A stretch of 64,000 bases of DNA from Gemmatimonadaceae bacterium (GCA_020851455.1 JADZCT010000033.1:1-64000), one strand, 5' to 3'; numbered from the stretch's first letter, positions 46,216-57,699 are shown. The notes: a model not told the origin generated them from the letters alone. Translations and numbers: made by a program.

Positions 46216-47193
46216 TCACGTTGCGCTATCGTGTCGGACCTCGACGGGCGGGCTGTAGGTCGCGGGGAACAGCCGGGCGAGGTGTTCCTGGAGCCGCTCG
46301 GGCGAGCCGATCGTCTTGCGGCGCGCGCACCACTGGTCGAGCGCGAGCCCGAACATCGCGGCATTCGGCCGGAGCATCGGGTCCTTGGAGATCGCGAGCG
46401 CGATGAGTCCCGAGAGCCCGGCGTCAACCTCGGGGAGCAGCTGCGTGACGTTTGGGGTAGGCGCGACCGTCACCTCGTCCATTGCTGCCTCCGTCTCGAT
46501 CTCGCGGAAGAGCTGCTCTCGCGCGAGGAGCTCGAAGAGGACGACGGCGCTCGAAAAGATATCGGTGCGCCAGTCCACCTTCAGCCCCAGCACCTGCTCC
46601 GGGCTCATATAGTGCTTCTTGCCGATCGTCATCTGCTTTGCCTCGGCGGGGTCGTGCATCGTGCGGGCCTTGGCTATGCCGAAGTCCGCAAGCTTCACCT
46701 GCCCGTCCCACGTCAGCAGGATGTTGCCCGGCGACACGTCGCGGTGCACGATGTACAGCCGCCTGCCGAGGTCGTCCACGAAGTTGTGGGCAAAGTCGAG
46801 CGCGCGACAGACGCGGCTCACGATGTACGCCGCGATCGCCGGCGGCACGGGCTCGTCGAGCGCACGGTGCCGGTCAATCAGGGCGCGCACCGTGACGCCA
46901 CGGATGAACTCCATCGCCATGTAGAAGCGGCCGTCAACCTCCTGAAATTGGTAGATCTGCACGATGTTGCCGTGCACCAGGTTCGCCGAGAGCTTGGCCT
47001 CGTCAATGAAGAGCTGGAGCCACTCCGGTTCGTGGGCGTAGTTGTCGTGGATCACCTTCAGGGCGACGCGCTTGGTGAAGCCGCGGTTCCCGATCTGCTC
47101 CGCCTCATACACGGTCGCCATCCCGCCACGCGCCACGCGGCGCATGAGGCGGAACTTGCCGAGGTAGTCTATGGTTTGGGCGGGTTCGGTCAT
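46216..47193 (-). CDS. Soluble serine/threonine protein kinase
   Basis: 325 residues. Glycine loop VARGGMATVYEAEQIG, Lys in KRVALKVIHDN, catalytic loop YIVHRDVSPGNILLTWDG, DFG loop VKLADFGIAKARTMHD and KKHYMSPEQV before the APE-like Glu. No transmembrane or sensor domain is present; the C-terminus is just kinase lobe plus a short tail, so it acts on cytoplasmic targets. Divergent from the ferredoxin reductase gene. Confidence 0.93.
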   Translation of the reverse strand: MTEPAQTIDYLGKFRLMRRVARGGMATVYEAEQIGNRGFTKRVALKVIHDNYAHEPEWLQLFIDEAKLSANLVHGNIVQIYQFQEVDGRFYMAMEFIRGVTVRALIDRHRALDEPVPPAIAAYIVSRVCRALDFAHNFVDDLGRRLYIVHRDVSPGNILLTWDGQVKLADFGIAKARTMHDPAEAKQMTIGKKHYMSPEQVLGLKVDWRTDIFSSAVVLFELLAREQLFREIETEAAMDEVTVAPTPNVTQLLPEVDAGLSGLIALAISKDPMLRPNAAMFGLALDQWCARRKTIGSPERLQEHLARLFPATYSPPVEVRHDSAT

Positions 47194-47281
47194 CTGGACT
47201 CGGGGTTTGGCGGCCCGGTGAAGGGCGGCTTCCGGGAACTTAATGGTTGCTGCGGCTGTCCACGCTGGCGAGTTTTTGTGC

Positions 47282-48298
47282 ATGGAGCACGAACTTCGCG
47301 ACATCACGATCATTGGCGGGGGGCCAACGGGCCTCTTTGCCCTGTTCTATGCTGGCATGCGCGGTGCAACCGCGCAGGTGGTTGACGCGCTTCCGGACCC
47401 CGGTGGGCAGCTCACTGCACTCTATCCCGAGAAGTGGATCTTCGACGTGGGGGGGATCCCGAAGGTCCTCGCCAAGGATCTGGTCAAGTCGCTTACCGCG
47501 CAGGCGATGCAGTTTGGCGGCGTCTTCCACGGCGCTCAGCGCGTGACGGGCCTGGAGGAGCGCGATGGCGTCTTTCATCTCATCACCGATGGCGGCCGTT
47601 TCCCGACGAGAGCGATCCTGATTGCCGCCGGGATTGGCGCATTTGCCCCCCGGAAGTTGCCGCAGGCGGCAGCGGTGCCGTGGGAAGGCAGGGGCGTGGC
47701 GTACGCGGTCGGCGACCCTGCGCAGTACCACGACCGCCACGTCGTGATCATCGGCGGCGGCGACTCGGCTTTCGACTGGGCCCACCAGCTCGCGCCCAGA
47801 GCGGCCAGTCTCACGCTCGTCCATAGGTCCGACCGGTTCCGGGCGCACGCCGCGACGGTCGCGAATGTTCAGGCGGCGGCTGACGCGGGCCGGGTATCCA
47901 TCTTCACATTCCATGAGCTGCACGACGTGATCGGGCAGAATGGCGCGATCAACGAGGTCGAACTTCGGGACGTGAAGGCGAAGACCACGCGGCGCGTGCG
48001 CGCCGACCATGTGTTGCCGATGCTGGGGTACGTGGGCGACATGGGCGCGCTGACGGAATGGGGCCTGGCGATCGTCAACGACGAGATCACCGTGAATCAG
48101 CTCATGGAGACGGGGCGTGCGGGAGTCTGGGCGGCCGGCGACGTCACCACCTACCTGGGTAAGCTGAAGCTCATCGCAACGGGGTTCGCCGAGGCGTGCA
48201 CCGCGGTGAACCAGGCGGTGCACTGGATCTACCCTGGCAAGAAGGTTGACCCGGGCCACTCGTCGAACCTCGCAATTTTCGGCCAGAAGGACGATTGA
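47282..48298 (+). CDS. Ferredoxin/flavodoxin-NADP+ reductase, thioredoxin-reductase-like
   Basis: 338 residues from ATG 47282. FAD motif ITIIGGGPTGLFALFYAGMR, PGGQLTALYPEKWIFDVGGI characteristic of the TrxR-like ferredoxin-NADP reductases (no CxxC), NADP motif VVIIGGGDSAFDWAHQLAPR, and C-terminal VWAAGDVTTYLGKLKLIATG. Transfers electrons between NADPH and ferredoxin. Its last base pairs overlap the tamA start, an unexpected coupling with envelope biogenesis. Confidence 0.9.
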   Translation: MEHELRDITIIGGGPTGLFALFYAGMRGATAQVVDALPDPGGQLTALYPEKWIFDVGGIPKVLAKDLVKSLTAQAMQFGGVFHGAQRVTGLEERDGVFHLITDGGRFPTRAILIAAGIGAFAPRKLPQAAAVPWEGRGVAYAVGDPAQYHDRHVVIIGGGDSAFDWAHQLAPRAASLTLVHRSDRFRAHAATVANVQAAADAGRVSIFTFHELHDVIGQNGAINEVELRDVKAKTTRRVRADHVLPMLGYVGDMGALTEWGLAIVNDEITVNQLMETGRAGVWAAGDVTTYLGKLKLIATGFAEACTAVNQAVHWIYPGKKVDPGHSSNLAIFGQKDD

Positions 48299-50553
48299 GG
48301 CCGACCGCGCTCGCAGCGCTGGCCCTCGCCGCCGTTCTCCTGGCGCCGGCGCGTGCCGCAGCGCAGGACCTCACGTGCGGTCCGGGCGGAGTCGAGGTTG
48401 CGTCCCTGACCTTCACCGGGAACGCGATTTTCCCGGACGCGGTACTCGAGCAGGGAATTGTCACGACTCCATCGTCGTGGGCCCGCCGTTACTTCAGCGT
48501 GCTTGGAAGGCGGCGCTGTCTCGACCGCGAGCAGTTCGCGCTCGACGTCCTCCGCCTCCGGTTGTTCTATCACAATCACGGCTACGCGTCCGCGTCGGTT
48601 GACACCCTCGTGCGCCCCATCGGCAATGACCAGGTCGCGATCACGTTCAGGATCCACGAAGGCGAACCCGTGCGGGTGAGCGACCTCGTCGTCAGCGGCG
48701 TGGATTCGCTGCCGGAGTCGGGCCAGTTGCTGCGGCGCGTGGCGATCACCCTTGGCGGGCCGTTCGACAAGTACGCCATAGAGGAAACGCGCGACACCCT
48801 TGTGCGCCGCCTGCGAAATTCGGGATACCCCGACGCCGCGGTGTTCGTTGGCTACGATACCCGCACCGCCGCGCGCACGGCGGCAGTGCGTTTCGCGATC
48901 CAGCCCGGGCCGCGCGTGCGCCTTGGACCGGTGCGCGTCGCGGTCAGGCCGCGCGCCGGCGAGCGACAGGGCATCAGCGATGCCGCGGTCGTCAGCGTGG
49001 CGGGAATCGCAGACGGAGACCTCTACAGCGAGGAGCGGCTCGAGCGGGCCAAGCGTCTGCTCTACCAGACGGAGGCATACGACCAGGTTGTCATCCAGGC
49101 CGACTCTTCCGCAGCCGGCGGCGATCCATCGCGTCGCGGTGTGACGATAGGCCTCGCCGAGGGATACATGCACGTCGTACGCGCGGCCGGCGGCTACGGC
49201 ACGCTCGATTGCTTTCGAGCGACCGGCAACGTGACGAAGTACAACCTCGCGGGGGGAGCTGCCCGGCTCGACGTGCAGGCGCGCGTTTCCAAGCTTGGCA
49301 TCGGCAAGCCGGTCACGGGGGCTGCCAGTCTGTGCCCGCAGGCGAAGTCCGACCCGTACAGTGAGAACCTGAACTACTACGTTTCGGCTTCCGCCACCCG
49401 CGCGACGGTGTTTCGCGACTTCACCCCGTCGCTCACTGTGTACAGCGAGCGGCGGTCGGAGTACCGCTCGTTCCTCCGCACCACGCCCATCGGGGGCGCG
49501 CTCGCCTTTTCGCGCTCAGCCGGCGCGATCAGGCAGGCGGCGAGTTACTCGGTGGAGTACGGGCACACGGAGGCGCAGCCGGCGCTCCTCTGCGCGGTGT
49601 TCAACGCGTGCGAAGAGGCAGACCGGGAATCGGCGGAGCGAACCCAGCGCCTCGCGGTCGCCAGCCTTGCCGTGGCCCGCGAGACTGCCGACAGCCCGGT
49701 GGACCCATCACACGGCACGTCCATCCGCGCGGAGCTTCGTGCGGCATCGCGACTCCTTGGCAGCGACCCGTCGCTGCAGTTCAACAAGCTGCTGCTCGAC
49801 GGCGCCGCATATGCGACGCCTCACGAGAACGTCGTGCTTGCCGTCCGGCTCCGCCTCGGCGCCGTCGTCGGGCCGAGTCTCTCGTTCTCCAATGCCGCGC
49901 TGTACGTGCCGCCTCACGAACGTCTGTTCGCCGGCGGGCCCGCAACGGTGCGCGGATTCGGCCAGAACGAGCTCGGTCCGGCCGTGTACATCGCGGCAGC
50001 GTATGACACGCTTCGCGCGGACGGATCGCACGGGGGGAGTCCCGGGAACCCCGCCGATACGGTCTACTTCCGCGCGGCCACGGGCCGACCCGGTGAGCGC
50101 ACCGTGCCAACCGGCGGGAACGCGCTCGTCGTGGCGAACTTCGAGGCGCGGTTCCGCAGCCCCGTCATGCCCGATGCGCTCCAGTGGACCGCGTTCGCCG
50201 ATGCCGGCGAGGTCTGGAACCGGGGCACCCCGGGCGCGAACCTCGGCTTCAGCTCGCTCCGCTGGACTCCGGGCGCCGGCGTTCGCGTTCGCACGCTGAT
50301 CGGCTTCATCCGATTCGACCTCGCTTACAACCCGTACACGCGCCCCGCCGGCGCCGCCTACTACGACGCTCCGATCGCGGCCGGGGGGGCCCTGCTCTGC
50401 GTCAGTCCCGGCAACACGCTTCGCGTGCAATCGAACGCGGATGGGCGTCTGACCCAGGCGCAAGGCGTATGCCCGGCGGCCTACGTGCCGCCAACGTCAT
50501 CGGCATTCTTCCGCCGGCTCACGCCGAGCATCTCAATCGGGCAGGCGTTCTAG
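48295..50553 (+). CDS. BamA/TamA (Omp85) family outer-membrane protein
   Basis: 752 residues from TTG 48295, overlapping the previous stop (TTGA). Signal peptide AALALAAVLLAPARAAAQ, then three POTRA-type units (VEVASLTFTGNAIFPDAVLE; VRVSDLVVSGVDSL; RVRLGPVRVAVR with YSEERLERAKRLLYQTEAYD). The barrel holds FAGGPATVRGFGQNELGPAV, the L6-loop VRGF motif of Omp85 proteins, and the last strand ends SISIGQAF. Together with the next gene it forms a TamA-TamB system for outer-membrane protein or lipid transport. Confidence 0.9.
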   Translation: MRPTALAALALAAVLLAPARAAAQDLTCGPGGVEVASLTFTGNAIFPDAVLEQGIVTTPSSWARRYFSVLGRRRCLDREQFALDVLRLRLFYHNHGYASASVDTLVRPIGNDQVAITFRIHEGEPVRVSDLVVSGVDSLPESGQLLRRVAITLGGPFDKYAIEETRDTLVRRLRNSGYPDAAVFVGYDTRTAARTAAVRFAIQPGPRVRLGPVRVAVRPRAGERQGISDAAVVSVAGIADGDLYSEERLERAKRLLYQTEAYDQVVIQADSSAAGGDPSRRGVTIGLAEGYMHVVRAAGGYGTLDCFRATGNVTKYNLAGGAARLDVQARVSKLGIGKPVTGAASLCPQAKSDPYSENLNYYVSASATRATVFRDFTPSLTVYSERRSEYRSFLRTTPIGGALAFSRSAGAIRQAASYSVEYGHTEAQPALLCAVFNACEEADRESAERTQRLAVASLAVARETADSPVDPSHGTSIRAELRAASRLLGSDPSLQFNKLLLDGAAYATPHENVVLAVRLRLGAVVGPSLSFSNAALYVPPHERLFAGGPATVRGFGQNELGPAVYIAAAYDTLRADGSHGGSPGNPADTVYFRAATGRPGERTVPTGGNALVVANFEARFRSPVMPDALQWTAFADAGEVWNRGTPGANLGFSSLRWTPGAGVRVRTLIGFIRFDLAYNPYTRPAGAAYYDAPIAAGGALLCVSPGNTLRVQSNADGRLTQAQGVCPAAYVPPTSSAFFRRLTPSISIGQAF

Positions 50554-50555
50554 TC

Positions 50556-53500
50556 ATGGTGCGCCGCCGGTTCCTCGTGATCGTGAGTGCGGTCGTGATG
50601 GTCCTGATCGGCGCGGGTGCCGTCGGCGCGCTGGTGGCTGCCACGCAGAGCGATGGCGGCCGTGAGTGGATCCGCGCGCTGGTGTCGCGTCAGTTGAACC
50701 GGGGACTGCGCGGTCGGCTTCATCTCGGCCGTCTGTCGGGCACGTTCCTTACCGACCTCACGGTTGACTCGCTCGAGTTGCGCGACCCGAACGACTCGGT
50801 GTTCGTGGCGTCCGGCCCGATCACCGTGCACTACGATCCCAGAGACCTGATAGACGGCCGGTTCATCTTCCGCTCCGTAACCGCGCGCCACGCGACGATG
50901 GTCATACGGAAGGAACTCGACGAGACCTGGAACTTTCGCCACGTCTTCCCGGTTGACTCGGGTATGGTCCGCCTGCCGATCCGTCAGCCGCGGAGCGCGT
51001 TCGGGGCCCGCATCGTCTTCAACGATGTCCGGCTGGACGACGCCGAGTTCCGGCTTACCAAGCCCTGGCACCCCGACGACTCGCTCTCGGGAGCCAGGCG
51101 CGACAGCGCGATCGCGGCCGGCCTCGCCGATGGCACGAACGAGATACGCCGTGCGTCGCTCGGTCCGCGGCGCGGCTTCCAGAAGACGTGGCGGTGGAAG
51201 GAGATCAACGCGCATATCACGCGCCTGCGGTTCCGCGATCCGGACAGCACCGGCAGGCAGTTCGACATCGCGCGCCTGGACGTGAACGAGACGGTGCCTC
51301 CGTTCCGCATCCGCGAGATGAAGGGCCAGGCGCTCTGGCGCGGCGACACGGTCTGGCTCGACGCCAAGCGCTTTGCGCTTCCCGGGTCGGTCGCCTCGGC
51401 GACGGGCAGGATCGAGTGGCCAACCGGCGACACGTTCTGGGATATCCGGTTCCGGAGCGACTCGACCTCACTTGCCGACGTCGCGTGGATTTCGCCGTCT
51501 ATACCGCGCGTCGGAGGCGGGTCCATGCGCCTGCACGTGAAGTCGCGCGCCGATCCGGATCTCACGGACTACGCCATCACGGACATGGACGTGCGAACCC
51601 GCGGCAGCCGCCTCCGCGGCGCGATGACGTTTGGAGTCGGCGGCCCGGTTCTCGAAGTCCGGAACGTGACCCTCGCTCTCGATCCCGCGGATTTCGAGTT
51701 CTTCGAGACGCTGAACAACGCGCCGTTCCCGTATCCATGGCGTGGCACCGTCACTGGCACCATCCGCGCTCCCGGCGGGCCGGTCAACCGGTTCCAGGTC
51801 GCCCGGGCGGATCTCGCATTCACGGACGGCAATGTGCCGGGGGCAACGGCGCGCGGCACCGGCCACGGCGAACTCGACATTCTCTACCCGGGCCTGGTGA
51901 AGTTTCACGGTTTCGCGGTTGATGTCGCTCATTTCGACCTGCGCACCGGGCAGTTCCTCAACGCGGCCTTCCCGCGGCTGAATGGCGTGGTCTCGGGGAG
52001 AGCGACGCTCGACTCGATCTGGACGGACGTGCGTGTGCGCGATGCCGATATCACGCACGTGGACGGCGACTCGCTCGAACCAACCCGCATGCGTGGCTCC
52101 GCGCGCGTGACGCTTGGCGATGACTTCATCGCGTTCGACGCCGATGCGGTCGCGCTGCCGCTTTCGATGTCTGCCCTTGCGCGCTCCTACCCCGCCGTGC
52201 CGCTCCGCGGCGACTACGTGGGATCGCTGCGGGCCTCGGGCAGCGTCGCCGACTTTACGCTCAGCACCGACCTCACCGGCGCCGGGGGGCGCATCCAGCT
52301 CGACGGACGCTTCGACGCATTCGCCCCGGGCTACGCAGCAACGGCCCGCGGCTCCGTCAGCCGTTTCGACTTGCGCCGCGCGTTCGGCAATGAGCGGGCG
52401 CCGCCCACGGCGCTCGACGCGCGCTTTGCGATTGACGTGCGCGGCGACTCGCTCGCGAATGCGGCCGGCACCGTGCGTCTCGACGTGGACAGGTCAATGG
52501 TTGACAGCGTGCGCGTGTTCGGCGGAGCCGCGGTCGTGGGGCTCGGCAATGGCATCCTGCGCGTGGATTCGCTGCGCATGGAGTCTGTCGCTGGAGTCGT
52601 CCGGGCGCGCGGCGCCCTGGGCACCGTTCCGTCCACCACCGATTCGCTCCGCTTCGAGTACGCGGGCGATTCGCTAGGCGGCCTTCGGAGATACCTCTCG
52701 CGCCCTGGAGTCGGCGACTCGCTGCAGGGCGTGGTGCGCGCCGCCGGCGTGCTCACCGGACGGGTCTCGCACTTCGCGCTCGATGCCGCAATGGCGGGCA
52801 CCGGCCTGCTGCTGCGCACGACCGAAGCGCGCGAACTGCGCGGCACAATCGCGCTCTCGGCGCTGCCTGACTCCGCCACCGGCTCTGTCACCATGCGCCT
52901 CGATGGCGTGCGGTCGGGATCGCTGGCGATCAGCGAGGGCGACCTGCGCGCCGACCTGCTGGGCGGCTGGCAGGCGCGGGTCAGCGGGCGGCTCGCAGCG
53001 CCGTCCGGCGTAGGCGCCCGGCTGGTCGCGGATGTCCGCCGCCGCGCCGATACGACGCTCGTTCGCTTCGATTCACTGCGGGCCGGAACCGCGTCGAATA
53101 CATGGCTGCTTCGCCGGCCCGGAACGCTCTCGTTCTCGAGCACCGGGTTCGGGCTCGACACCGTCGAGATGGCGGGCGATCGTGGCGGCCGGATCGTCGC
53201 TGCAGGTCGAACGACGGCCGGCGACACCGTTGCCGTGGCGCTCCGGGCGGACGCGGTGCCGCTCGCCGACCTCGGAGACCTGCTGCAGTCACGCGACTCG
53301 ATGGCCGGTACCGCAACGCTTCGCGCCGATCTGCGCGGAACGCGCGCGCGCCCCGACCTCTTCTTCTCCGGCGTGCTCGATGGCGCCAGGGTGGCCGGCA
53401 TGTCGCTCGACCGGCTGGATGCCGACGGACGGTACGCCGACCGGCGGCTCACCGCGAGCGTTGCCCTCTCGCGCGGTGGTGTCGCGGCGCTGCACGCCGA

Positions 53501-55097
53501 CGCAAGTCTGCCGCTCGACCTCGCCTTCGAGCCGACGGGCTCGCGGTTCCTCGAAGAGCCGCTCAGCGCGCGAGTTCGCACCGACAGCGCCGGCCTCGGC
53601 CTGCTCGAGGCATTCCTTCCCTCCGTTACGCGCGCGCAGGGCCGCCTGCGCGTTGACGTTGATGCCAGCGGCACTTGGCGCCATCCGAGACTCGACGGCT
53701 CGATCGTAGTGACCGACGGCACGCTCTCGTTCCGCCCGATGGGCGCGGTCCAGCTCCAGGGCGTTGTTGCCGACATCGGACTCCTCGGCGACAGCATTGC
53801 CATCCGCCGCGTGGCAGCACGCAGCGGGCCGGGCCGCGCAACCGCGGAGCTGTCGGGCGGCATCGGCATCGGCGATCCCGAGAATCCGACGTTCAACCTG
53901 CGGCTCGACGCCCAGTCGTTCACCGCGATCCAGGACCCGCGCCTCGCGGACCTCGACCTTACCGGCAGTCTGCGGCTGGACGGAACCCGAAGCGCCGCGG
54001 TGCTCAGCGGCGGATTCACCGTTGATCGCGGCGTCATCCGCCTGCCGGAGCTGACACAGAAGAGGATCATCTCGCTCGACGACCCGAACCTCTTCCGCGT
54101 GGTGGACACGACGGCGCTCGCGAACCGCCGGCTCCTCACCGCAGGCGACAGTCTCTTCATGAACAACCTCGCCGTGCGCAACGTGCGGATAGGCATGGGT
54201 CCGGACGTCTGGCTCCGCAGCGACGAGGCGAACATCAATCTGGGCGGATCCGTTGCCGTCACGCGGATGCGCGTCCTTACCGGTCCCGGCGCGGGCCGGT
54301 GGCAACTCGCGCTCGAGGGACCGCTGCAGACTGTGCGCGGGACTTACCGGCTTAACCTCGGACCGGTACAGCGCACGTTCGCCGTGGAGGACGGCGACGT
54401 TCGCTTCTACGGCGACCCCGATCTCAACGCCACGCTGAACATCAACGCGCTGTACACCGTCCGCCAGATCAGCCAGCAGGGCGCCCGGCCGGACGTCCGC
54501 GTGAGGGTGCACATCGGCGGGACGCGGCTGTCTCCCACCGCGGAACTCTCCAGCCCGGACTCCGCGCGCGTGACAAGAGCGGATCTCGTGAGCTACCTGG
54601 CAACGGGGGGGCCAAGCACCGCGATCAGCGGGCCATCAATGGATTATGGGTCCGCGGCGTACCGCTTTGCGCTGTCCACCGTGGGCACTTACCTGGGCGG
54701 CAAGGCGTCCGGTGGGGTCTGCGACGACGTGCAGATCTCGACCGCCAGCCTCGACGCCTTCGGCGGGCCGCTCCGCGCAGTCGGCGGCCAGACGCTGCAG
54801 GCGACCCGGCTCAACTGTGCGAAGCAGGTGACCGATCGCGTCTTCGTGCGCCTCGATGCCGGCCTCTGCCAGGTGGGGCGGCTGGTGGACCCGGGCACCG
54901 CGGTGTCGAGCCCCACGAACTTCACGGACATGTTCGGGGTGAAGCTGGACTACAGGGTCTCCCCCGACGTCACGATTTCAGGCGGCGTCGAGCCGCCCAC
55001 GAGCGCCGTGTACTGCCGCGACGATGCCAGCGCGCGCGGCTTTGCGCCCACGCCGAAGCAGTTCGGCCTGGATCTCGTGAAACTCTGGCGGTTCTGA
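50556..55097 (+). CDS. TamB-like translocation/assembly protein (DUF490)
   Basis: 1513 residues from ATG 50556, 2 bases after the tamA stop. An N-terminal signal-anchor (RFLVIVSAVVMVLIGAGAVG) precedes an AsmA-like start (SRQLNRGLRGRLHLGRLSGT FLTDLT) and a very long repeating beta region. The C-terminal ~350 residues are the DUF490 signature: GPLQTVRGTYRLNLGPVQRT, GDPDLNATLNINALYTVRQI, RVHIGGTRLSPTAELSSPDS, RADLVSYLATGGPS. TamB spans the periplasm as a hydrophobic groove and pairs with TamA. Size is as expected for the family. Confidence 0.88.
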   Translation: MVRRRFLVIVSAVVMVLIGAGAVGALVAATQSDGGREWIRALVSRQLNRGLRGRLHLGRLSGTFLTDLTVDSLELRDPNDSVFVASGPITVHYDPRDLIDGRFIFRSVTARHATMVIRKELDETWNFRHVFPVDSGMVRLPIRQPRSAFGARIVFNDVRLDDAEFRLTKPWHPDDSLSGARRDSAIAAGLADGTNEIRRASLGPRRGFQKTWRWKEINAHITRLRFRDPDSTGRQFDIARLDVNETVPPFRIREMKGQALWRGDTVWLDAKRFALPGSVASATGRIEWPTGDTFWDIRFRSDSTSLADVAWISPSIPRVGGGSMRLHVKSRADPDLTDYAITDMDVRTRGSRLRGAMTFGVGGPVLEVRNVTLALDPADFEFFETLNNAPFPYPWRGTVTGTIRAPGGPVNRFQVARADLAFTDGNVPGATARGTGHGELDILYPGLVKFHGFAVDVAHFDLRTGQFLNAAFPRLNGVVSGRATLDSIWTDVRVRDADITHVDGDSLEPTRMRGSARVTLGDDFIAFDADAVALPLSMSALARSYPAVPLRGDYVGSLRASGSVADFTLSTDLTGAGGRIQLDGRFDAFAPGYAATARGSVSRFDLRRAFGNERAPPTALDARFAIDVRGDSLANAAGTVRLDVDRSMVDSVRVFGGAAVVGLGNGILRVDSLRMESVAGVVRARGALGTVPSTTDSLRFEYAGDSLGGLRRYLSRPGVGDSLQGVVRAAGVLTGRVSHFALDAAMAGTGLLLRTTEARELRGTIALSALPDSATGSVTMRLDGVRSGSLAISEGDLRADLLGGWQARVSGRLAAPSGVGARLVADVRRRADTTLVRFDSLRAGTASNTWLLRRPGTLSFSSTGFGLDTVEMAGDRGGRIVAAGRTTAGDTVAVALRADAVPLADLGDLLQSRDSMAGTATLRADLRGTRARPDLFFSGVLDGARVAGMSLDRLDADGRYADRRLTASVALSRGGVAALHADASLPLDLAFEPTGSRFLEEPLSARVRTDSAGLGLLEAFLPSVTRAQGRLRVDVDASGTWRHPRLDGSIVVTDGTLSFRPMGAVQLQGVVADIGLLGDSIAIRRVAARSGPGRATAELSGGIGIGDPENPTFNLRLDAQSFTAIQDPRLADLDLTGSLRLDGTRSAAVLSGGFTVDRGVIRLPELTQKRIISLDDPNLFRVVDTTALANRRLLTAGDSLFMNNLAVRNVRIGMGPDVWLRSDEANINLGGSVAVTRMRVLTGPGAGRWQLALEGPLQTVRGTYRLNLGPVQRTFAVEDGDVRFYGDPDLNATLNINALYTVRQISQQGARPDVRVRVHIGGTRLSPTAELSSPDSARVTRADLVSYLATGGPSTAISGPSMDYGSAAYRFALSTVGTYLGGKASGGVCDDVQISTASLDAFGGPLRAVGGQTLQATRLNCAKQVTDRVFVRLDAGLCQVGRLVDPGTAVSSPTNFTDMFGVKLDYRVSPDVTISGGVEPPTSAVYCRDDASARGFAPTPKQFGLDLVKLWRF

Positions 55098-55196
55098 TGG
55101 TGCAAAGCGTATTGCGCCGGCGCGTCTTCTGAGCAATTGTTGTCCGTTCGGTTTCGTGACAGTGTTCCAATCCGCGCCCTCCTCGCTGACGCAACA

Positions 55197-56546
<1,350 letters not shown>

Positions 56547-56557
56547 GGAGGAGCGTG

Positions 56558-56731
56558 GTGGAACGCGACGCTATGACGTGCCGCGCCTGCGGCCGTGAGG
56601 AACGCGCGAGCGAAGGGTATCCCTGCACGGGGTGCGGCACGTTCATTTGCCAGATCTGCAGCATGAAGGGCGTCGTCCTCTGCCGCGCCTGCCAGGCAAA
56701 CGAAGCGGCAGCGCCTCCCAAGAGCGCGTGA
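56558..56731 (+). CDS. Small zinc-ribbon protein
   Basis: 57 residues from GTG 56558 (a GTG at 56555 is also possible), after GGAGGAG. Eight cysteines form four CxxC pairs (CRAC, CTGC, CQIC, CRAC) around GRE, GTFI and SMKGVVL segments, a double zinc-ribbon pattern. Tail EAAAPPKSA. Its stop overlaps the P1 peptidase GTG. Unknown role; possibly RNA or protein contact. Confidence 0.65.
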   Translation: MERDAMTCRACGREERASEGYPCTGCGTFICQICSMKGVVLCRACQANEAAAPPKSA

Positions 56732-57696
56732 ATCCGCGCGACGCCGATATCGCAGCCGCGGGCTTCGGCATCGCGGTGGGGCATGCAACGGACGCCATCG
56801 GCGCTACCGGGTGCACGGTAGTCCGCGGGGTCAATGCCCCGCTCCGGGCCAGCGGCACGGTGGTTGGCCGCGCCACTGGAACCCGCGAGTGGGCGCTACT
56901 CGACCCATGGGCATCCGCCGACCGGATTGATGCGGTGCTGCTCACCGGGGGCAGTGCCTACGGCCTCGACGCGGCCGCCGGAGTGATGCAGTGGATGGAG
57001 GAGCGCGGCCGTGGCTTCGAGATTGGCGGCGGCGTGGTGCCGATCGTGCCGGCAGCGGTCGTGTTCGACCTTGGCCCCCTTGGCGCCTTTCGCGCGCGCC
57101 CGAGCCCGAGCATGGCGTATGATGCGTGCGAGCGCGCGACCACGCATGGATGGGAAGAGGGGAGTGTCGGGGCAGGCACGGGCTGCACCGTTGGGAAGCT
57201 CTATGGGCCGCGTCTGGCTATGAAGGGGGGCCTGGGGGTGGGTGTGGCCGGCAGTGCCGGAGGGCTGATGGCCTGCGCGATCGCCGCCGTGAACGCTGTT
57301 GGCCATGTTCGCGACTTCGACGGCTCCATCATTGCAGGCCCGCGCGATCCGGGGGGCGGGATCGCCGACTCCGAGGCGGTTGCTGCGGCCCGTGGGTTCT
57401 TCGTCAGTCCCGAGGCGAACACGACGATTTCGCTTGTGGCGCTGAACCAGCCGTTCCCGAAGGTGGAACTGAACCGCATTGCGCGCGCGGCCGCAGTGGC
57501 CCATGCCCGTCGCATTGGCCCGGCTGGAACCTCCTACGACGGGGACGTGGTGTTCGCCGTATCGCCTGCCGGCGCCCCGCAGGGCGCCGATGCCGTCCGC
57601 GCGGAAATCATCGCCACGCAGGCGCTGGAAGAAGCAATCGTGCGAGCGGTGCGCACCGCGAAGGGTCGCGACGGGATTCCCGGACTCGCGGGCTGA
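56728..57696 (+). CDS. P1-family (S58, DmpA-like) peptidase
   Basis: 322 residues from GTG 56728 overlapping the preceding stop. Motifs IAAAGFGIAVGHATDAIGAT, VLLTGGSAYGLDAAAGVMQW, GSVGAGTGCTVGKLYGPRLA, KGGLGVGVAGSAGGLMA and a probable self-processing point in EANTTISLVAL (Asn-Thr). Members are N-terminal-nucleophile aminopeptidases or amidases made by autocleavage. The longer frame to 56632 is the zinc-ribbon gene in another frame. Confidence 0.87.
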   Translation: MNPRDADIAAAGFGIAVGHATDAIGATGCTVVRGVNAPLRASGTVVGRATGTREWALLDPWASADRIDAVLLTGGSAYGLDAAAGVMQWMEERGRGFEIGGGVVPIVPAAVVFDLGPLGAFRARPSPSMAYDACERATTHGWEEGSVGAGTGCTVGKLYGPRLAMKGGLGVGVAGSAGGLMACAIAAVNAVGHVRDFDGSIIAGPRDPGGGIADSEAVAAARGFFVSPEANTTISLVALNQPFPKVELNRIARAAAVAHARRIGPAGTSYDGDVVFAVSPAGAPQGADAVRAEIIATQALEEAIVRAVRTAKGRDGIPGLAG

Positions 57697-57699
57697 GCG

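Noticed and set aside
50184-50555. Extension of the TamB frame into tamA.
   Set aside because: It overlaps the tamA 3' end in another frame; ATG 50556 starts with a membrane anchor.
52331-54262. 643-residue minus-strand ORF inside tamB.
   Set aside because: Shadow of tamB, with skewed Arg/Ser content and no domain.
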